The notes under the pieces: model-generated
What the model saw: the letters and a program-made list of their open reading frames with translations, nothing else
Databases searched by the model: none
Told to the model about the DNA's origin: nothing
Position numbers and translations under genes: made by a program
From: Ctenosaura bakeri
Taxonomy: Eukaryota > Chordata > Lepidosauria > Squamata > Iguanidae
NCBI GenBank assembly: GCA_948474755.1
Contig: CAOLHI010000248.1
Span: forward strand, 496,001-560,000
DNA: 64,000 nt
Direction: 5' to 3'
Shown: positions 33,546 to 45,281 of the stretch, in pieces
How the letters are laid out: each line of letters opens with the position of its first letter
Numbering within the stretch: the stretch's first letter is position 1

Positions 33546-34164
33546 CTGGATGCATAAGACCTAAGAGAGTGTGTAAGCTTAAGGATACTTAGAGATTCAT
33601 TGTGGCAAAATCTGAATGAGACATTCTGAGTTCATCATTCTTCAATAGGGTTCCTAAATCTCTGGACCTGGTCCTCAGTGTGAGTACCTGGTCCTTCTTC
33701 TCCTCTCCTTAGGAAAAGAAGGAAGAATCCTTGGGTAAGAGTGCTATCCTATACCTATATTTATGTTTCTAATTTATTAGGCTTAGTGTTTCTGATTTGA
33801 ATGGCATGCTCTGTACTCTTGTGGATGATGCATAACATGTCATGACATCACCAGGGCTTTCCCCTTGTAACATCAGCCTTGTAGCATTATCAGACCAGCC
33901 CCTATGTGACATCCCAAGCAGTCATCACATTTTGGTACTGAAATCTCAGGACCTGGAATAGTCCTGACCTGGCAATCCAACTGTTAGCCAACACTCTTCA
34001 GCAAGTATTTCCATGTATTAACTCTTCCCCTGTTACCAAACAGCATGTAAACCTCTGTGTTTATCTAGTGTCTGATACACAAACCACCAAGGAACCACCA
34101 GATGTTGAATATGGGAACTACCCATTTCCCAACATGGAAGAGGCATCTATGTAGATATCCATCC
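33546..34164. other. Unique sequence
   Basis: Nothing recognised. Confidence 0.4.
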
Positions 34165-34330
34165 GTGTTATTTCTATTTCCTGCCTTTCCTCCAGTGAGC
34201 TCAAAGCAGCTGACATCTTGACAATAAGTCTGTGAGGTAGATCAGGATGAGACTGGTCCAAGGCCACCCACTGAATTTTGTGGAGTTCTACAGTCCAAGT
34301 CTAACACACTAACCACTACACTATGATGAC
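34165..34330 (-). mobile_element. tRNA-derived SINE remnant (MIR-like layout), antisense
   Basis: The plus strand reads CTCAAAGCAGCTGACATCTT, GTCTGTGAGGTAGATCAGG, GGTCCAAGGCCACCCACTGA and ACACACTAACCACTACACTA. The last part is the reverse of a tRNA-like A box. The order fits an old tRNA-derived SINE in antisense. Confidence 0.6.
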
Positions 34331-35580
34331 TTTCCTCCTGTGAATGAGTTTTAAGAAGCTGTGAACCATTAAACTTCCAAGTACCTGTATGGAGTCAGTT
34401 ACAAAGAGTGAAGACAAGGGCTTCAGTCCATATGCATGTGTACCTTAGAGTAAATTTCTTTGAACCCACGTGGGCTTACTTCTCAATGGTTATGAATAGG
34501 ATTGTGGTATAATAATAACTGCATGCAAAGATATGTTTCCATCTCCATACTTTCCACTGGAGAATGGGATGATTTATTGAATCTTGAGATTTTCCTCTTG
34601 TTTAATGAGATTTTTCAGTGAGTTGAACCATAACAAAGTCCCTGTTGCCTAATGGTGTAATAATCTGGTGTTATTGTCTTAACATTTCTGGGGTGTTTAC
34701 TATACCAGAAAATGTGATTAGTCGTTTCTAAAATAAAAAGTGTGTTCCTACCACCTGGATTCTAACCATACCTAGAAGGCATCTTTTGGTATTGAAAATA
34801 GCTTCCTGTCAACTAGTATCTATCTGTGTTTTGAATCACAATGAGATTGTAATCAGGGAGAGAGAAGGTTCTTATTATTAATACTGATGCTGTATACTTC
34901 TGAAGTTGAGAGTAAACTTTATCATTTCAAACTTTCTTGATTCTAATTTTGCAGTGTCATGGTTTCCTATTGCAAAGCCATTTGCACATTCTTCTACTTT
35001 CACTGGCTAATCTTTTCTTTAAAAAAAAACAAAACACCACATCTAGTTATATCTTTGTTTGCCTAGACATTTGCTTGCTTACTTGCCTGCCAGCTTCTTC
35101 TCCTTCTTAAGGTCTATTGAGTCTTTACCCAAAATGACAGCCATACTCTTCACACCACCTAAAATCAAACTACTGCTCTCATCTAGGCAAATGTATATAA
35201 TATATTCATTTGTATTGTTTACCTGAAAAAGAACTTTTTGCTTAACCTATCAGTAATAACACATTACAGAACACTATCCACTGTGCAATTGCATGATAAA
35301 AATGAAACTATTACTGTACATCATTACAGCATCAAGGCATCCTGTTGAAGAGAAGTGTTTTCCTATACATGAAATAACTCAAGGGAATGCTAGAATAAAA
35401 AAGTGTGGTTTGTATTATAGCAGGTTGCACGAAATGAATCAGGAGTCTGTTCAGTATGTTATTTTAGCCTAGTCTTTATTTGTTTTTGTAGGTGACTCAT
35501 AAGAATGTACAGGCTGTCTCCAGGTGAACATATGAAAAAAAGAACATATGAAAAAAAGGAAAAGGATGTACTACAATAAT
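34331..35580. other. Unique sequence with one dispersed-repeat piece
   Basis: At 34428-34515, GTACCTTAGAGTAAATTTCT, GGGCTTACTTCTCAATGG and GAATAGGATTGTGG match a palindromic squamate repeat also seen at 4335-4440. The rest is AT-rich and unrecognised. Confidence 0.4.
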
Positions 35581-35581
35581 T

Positions 35582-35818
35582 GTTAGCTGGCCTAAATACC
35601 CTAAAGGCACCAAATCTCATCCGATCTTGGGAGCTAAACAGAGTCAGCTCTGGTTAGTATTTGAATTGGAAACTGCCAACAAATACCTGGTGCTCTAAGC
35701 TGTATTTCAAAGTAAGGAACTGGCAAAACCACCTCTGAGTTAGAAAACTCTGTGAAATTCAAGAAGTCAACCTAAGCTGACAGGCAACTTGAAGGTACAC
35801 AAACACACACACACACTA
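35582..35818 (+). mobile_element. 5S rRNA-derived SINE
   Basis: The head aligns by eye with 5S rRNA: CAAATCTCATCCGATCTTGG, GAGCTAAACAGAGTCAGCTC and TGGTTAGTATTTGAATTGG, with CACCTGGTGCT-like words further on. The body has AAGGAACTGGCAAAACCACC. The tail, AAGCTGACAGGCAACTTGAA followed by (AC)n, resembles BovB. The internal 5S promoter region is degraded, so this is not an rRNA gene. A second copy is in antisense at 45966-46190. Confidence 0.85.
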
Positions 35819-36200
35819 TAATTTCTGGACTAGATGTGCCATACATAAAGCCAGGCATTTATTCAGTACTTTCAGGTTCTAGCAATTCAAGGTGTTAACT
35901 TGATTATTAATGGGCGAGTAAAGGGGCAGTAGCATTGAGCCAAGTAATTTCAATATTCTCTTTTGCGGAGTGGCCTTTTAGAATGAAAAGGGTGATTCCC
36001 TGATATTGGTATGGAACTGCCTGTGAGGAAATCACTTTAACCAGAAATCTGTGCAGAAGCAGCCTCCTGAGCTGTGAGCAACATCTACATCAGTTCTCTA
36101 CTAGAATGAAGCCTCAAGCAGCAGATTTTGGGTGCCATAAAATGTCAGCAAATTCTTATTTAATTGTTTCTTATTGACTGGGATCTTGTGTGATACAGTG
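35819..36200. other. Unique sequence
   Basis: Nothing recognised between the 5S SINE and the following MITE. Confidence 0.4.
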
Positions 36201-36536
36201 GGCCTTTCTGCTTGACACATCCAACCCGCCATGGGGACAGGAGAAGGACAGGGCTGAGATGATGCTTATGCACAATGTTGTCCTGGTCCCATCCTTCTCC
36301 TGTCCCCAGGTGGTGAGACTGGTGATGGCACTGCCTTCTTGCCATGCATCCACATTTATCTTGTCTGGGGAGACCCTGGAAGCATAATGGATGTACTTCC
36401 TGCCCAATGCAGCTTAGGACAGTACCTGACTGCATTGTGGCAGGAAGAGGCGTGGCTGTTGTGCTAGAGGCTGGTGCAGTGGGGAGCCGCTGCCGCCATC
36501 ATCACTGGACACTGCTGAGACAAAGGGGAAAGGGCC
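36201..36536. mobile_element. Long Harbinger-like MITE, no clear duplication
   Basis: It starts GGCCTTTCTGCTTGACACAT and ends GGGGAAAGGGCC. The interior matches the element at 50752-51175 (CCAACCCGCCATGGGGACAG, GATGATGCTTATGCACAATG, AGCATAATGGATGTACTTCC). It has an inverted pair, GGACAGGAGAAGGA and TCCTTCTCCTGTCC. The 8 bp before the right terminus are missing relative to the sister copy. Confidence 0.75.
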
Positions 36537-38351
36537 AATGTAGGGTGGTAATTCTAAAGGTGAAATTATGTTACATCTCTCGTCTCAAGCCCTCCAGGAT
36601 CCAATGTTTCCACTGCAGCTTTCCCCCACCCATGGCCATTCATTGGCTGGTGGAGAGAAGGGATGAGGTGGGGGATCAGAAAAGCACCTGGTGTTGGCCC
36701 TGCATATGTCACTAACAGGATGCCAGTCACTGTGTTTATTAAGTCAATGAGGGGGAGAGGCATTTGTAGGTTGTTGTTTTTCTGGTTGGCTTTGGGTACT
36801 ATATCCCTTGACTTGGCTGGGTGAACTAGCTGCTCCAGGGCAGGAGGCAAAATGCCGTGGGCTGGCCCTACCTTATACTACATGTGCTAGCCACTGTTTC
36901 TTTTATGTTTTGTCCCAGACAGTACTGTCAGTGGCTCATTGACCCCTTCAAAGGAAATTGATCTGGCTACCAAGACTCCTCTGAATTCCCCATTACTTAG
37001 GATATGAGTCCAATGTCCCTTCAAAACACATCTGCATATGGGTATATGAGCACCACATGACAGTCTCATGAGCACCCACTGGATAGCCGATTCCTTGAGA
37101 AAGAGTGTCATACCTGTTATATTGTGCTGGGTGAGACAGAGGCTACACTGATGCAAACTCCTTATGCCTAGGTATATCTCTGAGGACTATTTCAGAGAGA
37201 GAGAGATTGTGCCCTGGGTGCCACAGTCTAGGATCTAATGTAAGAATATTTCAAATTTATGCTAGCAGAGTGCAGTGGGCAGCATGAGGGGACGAAGCCC
37301 TTGGGGCTCAGCAACCCAGAAATGATTTTTGCCCCAAAATGCAACTGCATGGCAATGCCACAAACACCTAGGGTGAATTGGCATTTAGGGCCAATATTTT
37401 GTTTTGGTAAAAACGATGGCAGGTGGTGGCAGTTACCTTCCAAGTTTCCTCATGGGCCAATGTGGTCCTCAGCCACTGACAGAAAGCTGGCTCTTTTGTA
37501 TGGGAGGAAGCTAGCAGCCATTACTGGCAATGGGATTCCACACAGCTGACCCGTTCTCAGACAGAAGAAACAAAGAGACTGATTCGTCTTTCATGCAGGA
37601 GGAGAAAGTGAAAGGGAAATACCAAGGATTGGCTATGCATGCATCAGTTGATCAGTAGAGAAGAGAGAATATTTGACCAAATGATTCTCCCTTCCTGACT
37701 GATCAACTGACACAGGCACTGATGTCCTTTTTCACTTCCAGCATACAGAACATTCTGCACAAAGCCTGGTTATCCATTTTTAGTTGGATGTGATTACAAC
37801 CCACATCAGTTTTGTACTGGAAAAAATATCTTTGATATTTGTAAACGGGTGTGTTTCTTTTAAATTCTTTCTCTGAGATATGGAATTTAACTAATGGTCA
37901 ACATGGTTAGATCCTGCATGCTCTTACTGTTGCCAAAAGATTTGTATTCCAAGCTTGGAGAGATAAAAGATCTCACTGTTTTAGTTACATATGAATGTGT
38001 CTGTTATAGCTGTCAGCGTCAAAAAAATATAGGTTGTTTTTTTTTAAAAAAATGGTCATATTAATGTATCTGACTAGCCCACATTCATGTCAATAGGATT
38101 TTAGGAATTGACTGCAATTGTGTGTCCTTGTTGGGTTTTTGTATCTTTTACATTTTAGTTTATTCTGGTTTTAATATTCTGTAAGGCACCTTCAGTCCCA
38201 TTGTTGGGAAAAGAGGAATGATGATGATGGCACATATTTTATGTACTCCCCTTTCATCCTTTTTTCTTTCTGATTTTTTTTCGTTCTCTGTAGCTATACT
38301 TTTAAAATCCTCTGTATGCACGTGTGTGTGTGTGTGAGAGAGAGATTCTAT
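36537..38351. other. Unique sequence with short simple repeats
   Basis: A GA tract at 37195-37206 and a (GT)n tract at about 38320-38337 are present. No gene is recognised; the frames at 36344-36850 extend out of the MITE. Confidence 0.4.
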
Positions 38352-38462
38352 GGCCATTTCCACACTAGCCTGTTATAGCACTATTATTCCACTTTCAACA
38401 TTCTATGGAATCCTGTTGAAGGTGGAATAATAGCACTGTAACAGTCTAGTACAGAAATGGCT
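38352..38462. mobile_element. Short palindromic MITE, 111-bp foldback copy
   Basis: GGCCATTTCCACACTAGCCT on the left and TCTAGTACAGAAATGG on the right. The centre jumps from TCTATGGAATCCTG straight into TTGAAGGTGGAATAATAGC, so the middle of the 200-bp family is deleted. It is flanked by TAT on the left and TAC on the right. Confidence 0.8.
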
Positions 38463-40010
38463 TACATCAACACAAATGACAAGAGGTTTTTTCCCATGTA
38501 GAAGTGCATTGGAAATGGCAGTTTCTTTAAGCTGTGGCATTTCTAGAATCCTTTCTAGACAACATTTCTGAGATTTTGAGATGAGCTATTGATTTTGTCT
38601 TTTAGATTTGCCTCTTGCATATGGCTTCATTATGTGTATTACTCTTCAGCCCTCTGATATTTTCCCACTAACTTCACTTCATTTTGTCTTTCATGATTGG
38701 GCAAATTGTCTTCCTTGGCGAGCCAGCACTAACTCTTTCGACAAATTGAATTAAATGGGAAGATGGAAAAATGCCATGATGGAACAAAATTTCAAAAAGC
38801 AAGTGCTTCGAGATTAAAAACCATGGGAGAGATAGCAATAATATTTTCCAGTATATATTTCTCCTGGAACCTTAACCATAATTGTGACTCTAAACAACCC
38901 AATTTTTACAGTATTCGTTCTCTTCTCACTGTTTTCACCACTATCAGTATACAAGGGTGAGAGTGGAGATTCATGCACCTTCTGTCTACTGTACAGTATG
39001 GTATCTGCCAGATTCCATTTTAATGTTGGAACACTTTGGGACACTTGCTGTCCAAAAATGCTCTATATGATCACACAGAAAGCTAGGGATATGGAAGTGA
39101 AATGGAGCTCCATTAGCAGAAACAAAATAAATTGAAAGAGGATAAAATTGTATATTGTGGTAAATAATCTTTGCAAGCGCAAAATCAGCATCTTAATAAA
39201 TCTCAGGTTTTTTTAAAAAAGCATATTTTTCAGTTCTTTTCCTTGCAGTAAAACAAAGCTTGAAAATTTCTCCATGTAGTTTGACAGCCCAGTTGATCAC
39301 CACCCTTCCTCTCTCCCATATTACAGATTGTAGAAGAAACCAGGCTGATCAAAGCAATATCAGTTAGGAAATTTAAGCAAATGTGTACAAGTGTAATGGA
39401 CAGAATTTTAAAAACCTTCCAGTCGTATTGCCATTTCCTTATTTATTTTTGTTAACTCTTGTCATCTGGTAACACTCGTCTAGTCAGAAACAATAAGCTT
39501 CAATTTGGGATCAAAATCTATTGCTGTATCATGTTATAAAAGCAGCACACTGTTCAGATACTCTTCACCTTATCTCAGATGCACTGTCTACCATGGTATT
39601 ACTGGCTGGAGTTTCGGACCATCAGTCATTGGGATTCTATTTAAGAATCTAGGAATCATTGATGTTATCATCAGATAATGTGAAATGCTTCAAGTGGTGT
39701 CACTTTCCACAATTCTGCTATTCTGTTCTGATCTGTGGTACTTTTATTCAGATGTTTTGTCTGTACATTTGGAATTGCTTCCGGAACACCATCACCATTG
39801 GAACCACAGTTGCTTTCCTTTCCCTGAGATGCTGAATCCCACCATGTAGGTCTTGATATTCATAATCTTTTCCCTCTCTTTGCCTTCAGTTCTGCTGTCC
39901 CTCAGGATTGCCACATCTATAATCTAAGCTTTCTTTCTCTCAACCACAGTTATACTCTAATTGTTTTTCAGTTTGATTCTTAAAGCCTCAAAAAGTTTCC
40001 ACTTCACTTT
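38463..40010. other. Unique sequence
   Basis: No repeat is recognised. The part at 38640-38760 has balanced composition and no repeat traces and may be conserved, but I cannot test that. Confidence 0.35.
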
Positions 40011-40442
40011 GGCCCTCTTCGCACGCAGTTTTTGTTGCGAGAGGGCCCCTTAAGCATCGCGTAAATGGGAGCGTCGGTCCGTACGATGCACTCCCATTCA
40101 CGCAACGCTCACAAGTCTAAAGCGGGCCACATGTGCATTTTTTTATTTTCAGCTGGGAGCTGAAAATACCGTGCAGTCACGCAGTGCTCCCGGGGCCCTC
40201 GCACACTTACCTGCCGTGCAGTGCGTCAGATGAGCGGGCCAATCGCGCTTCCTCCCCCAGCGCAGCCTACAGCTCCCAGACTGCACTGCAGAAGGAAGGG
40301 GCGAGGCGCTAGCATGACGGTCGTGCTACCAGGAAGCGAGCTGCGGGATGAAGGAGTGGGGAAGCGGCAGCATTCCGGCTGAGGCTTTCCGCGCGAGACG
40401 CCCCCCCCCCCAGCCGCACAAACGGGTAACGTGCGAAAAGCC
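40011..40442. mobile_element. Long Harbinger-like MITE, CpG-rich
   Basis: GGCCCTCTTCGCACGCAG at the left and GTGCGAAAAGCC at the right are imperfect inverted ends. The interior resembles 59439-59842 and 7271-7689 (ATTTTTTTATTTTCAGCTGG, GGAGCTGAAAATACCG). No clean target duplication is seen. A C10 run occurs near 40402. Confidence 0.75.
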
Positions 40443-40472
40443 TCATAGTTTGACTACTTTTTTCAGGATTAC

Positions 40473-40481
40473 ACCACCACC

Positions 40482-40515
<34 letters not shown>

Positions 40516-40517
40516 TC
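40473..40517. repeat. (ACC)n then (ATC)n trinucleotide repeat
   Basis: About nine ACC units change to about six ATC units. It lies outside any supported exon. Confidence 0.92.
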
Positions 40518-40699
40518 CTCCAATGTTAGAAGAAGTCTTTGAAGGACTCCAAGAGGCAAAAGGACAAATGAGCTCTTTTGCAGGCCCGCTGCTTCACAGC
40601 TCCCATGTGGCAAATATTTCATATCTAGAATCTATTTCTTTCTCACAGGCCAGGAGTAAAAAGAGAGATAACACATGCTTTGGACATTTTACAGCACTG

Positions 40700-41260
40700 A
40701 CATATTTTGCGAAATCTGTCTGTTGACTCGGCAGACTGCTTCATGGAAAATGAGCTGATGCCATCAACCTGGAAGAGGCATTTGAACAGACGCCCCTCTG
40801 GCGTACGGAAGGCCCCACCACTTTATTCAGCTGGGCCACTCAGCACAGCGCTCGGGTCAGGGACAAGGGCCTTGGAACTCTGTGAATTAAGCTCTGATGG
40901 TTTGCACTCAGCGGAAGGGTAATTTCAGTCCCTTGAAGAGTTTTCATAATGCATCAGGGCACATCAGATGCAAAGGAAACAGTCTGGCAGAATTGCATTA
41001 ATTTTCATGAACCCAGCAGCTTTGGAAAATCATGAAAACTGCAACATAATGAAAGCCTGGAAGGGAAAAACCTGCCCTCTTTCTCACTGCTGGAGAATCT
41101 GCATGCAGATTCCATCAAAGGAGAGTAGCTGACGAGATTCAGGGTGGGGTGGGGGAGGGATTAACCCCTTGGAGCCAGACTTAAAAGTGGCATCGACAGG
41201 GGCTCATCCTCCTGTTATCTGTCTGTAGGGACAAATAAATGCCTTAGATAAGGCCTGGGC
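40700..41260. promoter_or_regulatory. Possible conserved non-coding element
   Basis: Repeat-free sequence with words such as AGAATTGCATTAATTTTCAT and AATGCATCAGGGCACATCAG. Its composition is unlike the decayed repeats around it. A short frame with a membrane-like segment follows at 41267-41398. Inference only. Confidence 0.25.
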
Positions 41261-41449
41261 ATCGCAGTTGTGAGCTCATTGTGTGGCATGGCAGGATGCT
41301 GCTGCCAGCAAGAATTAAGAAACATGTTTCTTTCTATCTCCCTGCTCTCTGCAATCTTTGCCCTGGGCTATGTTTTGGCCTTCATTCTCATGTGCATGGT
41401 AAAGCCAGTGAAATCAGAATGGCATTGGTTACAGTATTGGGGGGCGGGG

Positions 41450-42044
41450 GGCTAAATCTTTTTGTGTTAGCAAGCTTTTAGTTTCCTCCTCTTCCTATTA
41501 TATCAAAAAACAAACAAACCTCTGTCTTACTTTGCCCATTCCATCATCTCTGGAATAGAAATGTTAGCTATACATCTGTATTGTAAACTGTCTTTGGGCC
41601 AAATGATAAAGGCAGTAGAAAACATATTTCATACAGCCGAACCAAAGCCACTCACAGTTTCTTGCAAATATTTTCAACAATATTTTTTAAAAACAAAACA
41701 AAACACCAATTTTCAACCATTTTCATTGCATCCTGCACATCCTCTGATTCTTGATTTGCTGAGATCATTGATGCAACTACACTGTCAGGTGCCCTCAGGT
41801 GCCCCTAGTCACTTTCATTATGTAATCAAGTGTTCCTTTGCTGTGTAGCTTCATGACATTATCCCGTTCACTATATGATTGCTGGCTGACCTCATATCTC
41901 AGCAGGATCACTGAGATCAACCCAGGGTAAGATGTATGATTGGCCCTTCCTCCCTAAACATTCCTACAAATGTATATAAGACTTGAATAAGTTGCAATGT
42001 AGCAACAGAGCTTATTGCCATTCCATCCCCCAATATTTCAGAGG
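41450..42044. other. Unique sequence
   Basis: No repeat or gene recognised. Confidence 0.4.
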
Positions 42045-42376
42045 AAAACGGGGATACATGTGGCCAAGCAACATCAGAGTCTGGGGAGGACTGGAAATGT
42101 TATTAATGAGGAAGGACGCATAAGCTCAAAGAGGCTGCAGCAGTTTGCTTGAGCCTAATGGGAAGGGCAAGAATCCACCCAGCCTTTCCTCTCATGCCAC
42201 TGATGAGTTAATTGGCTGCAAATTACTTTTCCATTTTGAATTTGGTTTGAATAACTTAAGTAAGCTGAAGACAAAATGAGAGAAGGAGAGAGAAACTGGG
42301 ATATTTTAAAAGCAGCTGAGAAAGGTTGAAGAGAGTTAATCAGGACTGTCCCTGCCAGATTGGGATAGTTGAAGAA
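42045..42376 (-). repeat. Unnamed 330-bp interspersed repeat, copy C
   Basis: Reverse orientation of copies A and B. On the plus strand: ATACATGTGGCCAAGCAACA, AGAGGCTGCAGCAGTTTGC, GCCTAATGGGAAGGGCAAG, GATGAGTTAATTGG and ACTGTCCCTGCCAGATTGGG. Confidence 0.75.
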
Positions 42377-43685
42377 TACACCACTCTCTGGTTTTTTGTA
42401 AGGTTATTATGATGGACCCTCGGAGAGTAGTTATCCTGGGTATCAGAGAAGCTACTCAAAAACATGTTGCCGGACAACCAGAATGGCCACTCCAGAGAGA
42501 AACCCAGCCCATTAGTGGAAAAGAGGGGTTGGAGGGCTGTGAGGAGGAGGCTTATATAGATGGCACAGTGATTTGGTTTTGGAGTTACATTTCAGGGATT
42601 AAGGGCTAAGGGTGAATCCTCCAGCCAGAGTTCACATTCAATCAAGGAGAGTTGAATGAAAGGGATGTGCTTTTTCAGAGAAAGCCTAGAGAGAGAGGCA
42701 GAAGAGAAATCAACCTACTTTTGAAACTGGTCAGAAAGAGTGACCTATATTTGGAAACTGAACCTGTGGCAAAAGGGTAGCCAGAGGCCTGTGTGTGTGA
42801 GAGAGAGACCTGTACCTTTATGCTGGTGTAAAGATATAAGAAACTAACTGAATGCATTCTGAAGATCTGTTTGAGCTTGGACATACATACAAAACCAATA
42901 CTTTATTCTGTTTGTTGTTTTAATAAAGATGATAGTATATTTTTAGGAATTTTGACTCAGCTGAATAATTTTCAGTAGTTATAATCAAACAGAACCAGGC
43001 TCCCTTAGATCAGTAAAACATTCTAGATAACAACTGGAGGGCTTTACCCTTTTTACATGAAGACGGTGTTTTTAGGGAAGGCCAGAGCCATATAAAGTGG
43101 CAAGGCATTTTAGCGGACTGGGGAGGGGGGAGGAAGCTGCCATACCAGTCTGTAAGGAGAAAAAACTGACCTTGTCACAGATACACACACACACACACTC
43201 CAAGTCCCCACTGGCCCAGAGCATCCATATTTCAGGCCCTAGAGCTTTATCCCCTCTGTACTTTCCCCTTTTCTGTATGCCAGTTCCATAAAGCAGCAGC
43301 AGAAGAAGAGTAGTGGAAGAGCAGCTAGAGAAAACACCAGAAAAGAACACTTAAAAAAAATTGAAGCTTTAGAAGCAAAAGTATGAATTTGTTCTCTTGT
43401 CTTTTAAAAAAGAAAACACTACTGCATGCCTAAAACAATCACTTCTAATTCAACAATTTGACATTGCCCTTCTAATTTTTCTTTAGTTAGCATGTATAAT
43501 CTTCTTACTATATCCACAAACTTAAGAATTAAAAACCAGATGCTTGAATGATACCCATTTTGAATTCCACCATAATTATTATACTTGAGCAAGTATTTCG
43601 GCTGTGAAAAATAAAATGAGTGCCACCAAAATTTGAACTGAGATCTTCAGCTTCATATTGTACTGCTCCAAACCACTGACACCAA
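42377..43685. other. Unannotated; possible LTR-like end near 42910
   Basis: TGTTTTAATAAAGATGATAG near 42920 is a polyadenylation-like signal in an otherwise unrecognised stretch. A (CA)n tract lies at 43182-43198. No LTR boundaries or duplication were found. Confidence 0.3.
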
Positions 43686-44256
43686 GGCCCTTTTCACACT
43701 GAGGGGGAGGCCGGCAAGCACAAGAAGGCTCCTCCAGGAGGCTGCCGCTTCCCCCTCCTTCCTTCCGCAGGCGAAGGAACAAACGGGGAAGCGGCACTGA
43801 AGGAGGCTTGCCGCGCAAGCCGCCCTCCCCCAGTGCGAAGCGGGAGACATCGCGCCGGATTCCCCCCCCGCGCGCGAAGCGGGAGACGTCGCGCCGGATT
43901 CCTCCCCCGCGCGCGCGAAGCGGGCGGTGTCGCGTCCCCCACGCGAGTGCGCGCGCAGCGGGCATCGCATCCATCGTGCTAGCTCCCCACCCCGCTCCTT
44001 CCTTCCGCAGGGGCGGAGGGAAGGAAGCGCGACCCGGCCGGCTCCCGGAGGCTCCACACGAAAGGTAAGTGTGGGTGGGCGCCGGGAGCGTTGCGCGAGC
44101 GTGGGGTGATTTTCGCTTGGACGCGAAAATCAAAAAACCCGCGCTCGCGCCGCTTCAGCCCCGTGAGCCCGGCGGAAGTGGGAGTGCGTCGTGCGGAGCG
44201 ATGCTCCCACTCCCGCAAGGCTCACGGGGCGAGCAAAGGCCTGTGCGAAAAGGGCC
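43686..44256. mobile_element. Long Harbinger-like MITE, very CpG-rich, CAA duplication
   Basis: GGCCCTTTTCACACTGAG and GTGCGAAAAGGGCC are inverted ends flanked by CAA at 43683-43685 and 44257-44259. The interior is dense in CG dinucleotides and holds about three tandem units of roughly 42 bp around GCGAAGCGGGAGAC and TCGCGCCGGATTCC (43835-43935). All the long frames here, including a 184-residue minus-strand one, arise from GC richness and cross the element end. It could be mistaken for a CpG-island promoter. Confidence 0.85.
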
Positions 44257-44454
44257 CAAGACAGGCTGCTGCTCTTCATTTCTGCAAATCATATTGACTA
44301 CTATAACAACAGGAAACAACACATATCAAAAATTCAAGTCCAATATTGGAGAGTCTTGAGTCACACTTTCCTTCCATATTTGATGCAAGAATACTCTTGT
44401 GTGATGAGCTTGGCAGATGAGTAACACAGCTGAAAACAACTTTACTGTGAATGT
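44257..44454. other. Unique sequence
   Basis: Nothing recognised. Confidence 0.35.
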
Positions 44455-44602
44455 CTTCAAAGAAGTAGCCATATTAGTTTCTTGTAGCACAAAAAGGAGG
44501 AAGGGGGAAAATAAAAAGGAAAGGCAGCAGCATCCTTAAGACTAACTGGTTTTCATTTTTGCATGAGCTATCATGGATATAAACCCACTTCTTGGGTGGT
44601 AT
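44455..44602 (+). repeat. Dispersed sauropsid repeat remnant
   Basis: GTAGCCATATTAGTTTCTTG, CTTAAGACTAACTGG, GCATGAGCTATCATGGATAT and CCCACTTCTTGGG follow the order of a common sauropsid repeat containing a CTTTCGTGGACTACAGCCCA-like block. A related piece is at 57283-57362. Family name uncertain. Confidence 0.5.
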
Positions 44603-45114
44603 TAAGGCCTCAGACATAAAGCATATTTATACAGTTGTGGGAGCAGGCTAGAGTCTAACAGGATCCAGAAGGATGCAAAGCATGACTATTGCCTTAAATT
44701 TTCAAAGGATTGTGTAAGGTGAGGCAGATCTTTCAGATCTTTACAGTGGTCAGTTACTGTTGATGTATGAAAGCAATAGACCAGCTTACTAAAAGTCAGT
44801 TTTGTAGAGTTCAAAACTCTTTTCGAGAAGATTCCTTTCGTTATATGTGCAGTAGCAAGGACGCTTGTATTAATATATGTAGAATACCATGAGGCCATTG
44901 TCTTTGTTCATATATCTGCTAATGGATTGGAATTTGTGAATATAATCCAATCCAGCAGTTTCTCTTTCTGGTCTTCCTTTGCAATTTCTTTGTTCAAGGA
45001 CCACAACCTGTAAATCACTTACTTTGTGTCCAGGAGGCCTGAAATGCTCTGCAATTGGTTTTTGGGTATTGCCATTTCTAATGTCAGATTTGTGTGGGCA
45101 GAGCAGGCAGGAGA
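44603..45114. other. Unique sequence
   Basis: Nothing recognised. Confidence 0.35.
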
Positions 45115-45245
45115 GGAAGAGCCCTGCTCAGGTCTTGCAGACTCAGAGCTGTGGCTTCCATGATTGAGTCTATCCATCAACAATGCAGTTTTCCAGTTTT
45201 CTTAAGCCATAAGTTGAAATCAACTTGATAGCAGCTAGTAACAAC
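45115..45245 (-). mobile_element. BovB 3' fragments
   Basis: CAGGTCTTGCAGACTCAGAG, CTGTGGCTTCCATGATTGAG is the reverse of the BovB C-terminal region. At 45204-45245 a plus-strand tail (CATAAGTTGAAATCAACTTG) follows, so two pieces in opposite orientation are juxtaposed. Confidence 0.6.
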
Positions 45246-45252
45246 AGCCTAC

Positions 45253-45281
45253 ACCACACACACACACACACACACACACAT
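45253..45281. repeat. (CA)n microsatellite
   Basis: About fourteen CA units, following a BovB tail fragment. Confidence 0.95.

Noticed and set aside
35582..35818. 5S rRNA gene
   Set aside because: Only the first part resembles 5S rRNA, it is diverged, and it is joined to a SINE body and BovB-like tail.
43579..44133. 184-residue minus-strand open frame in GC-rich DNA
   Set aside because: It crosses the end of a MITE with a clear CAA duplication, has low-complexity Arg/Pro/Ala composition, and overlaps other long frames on both strands. GC richness explains it.
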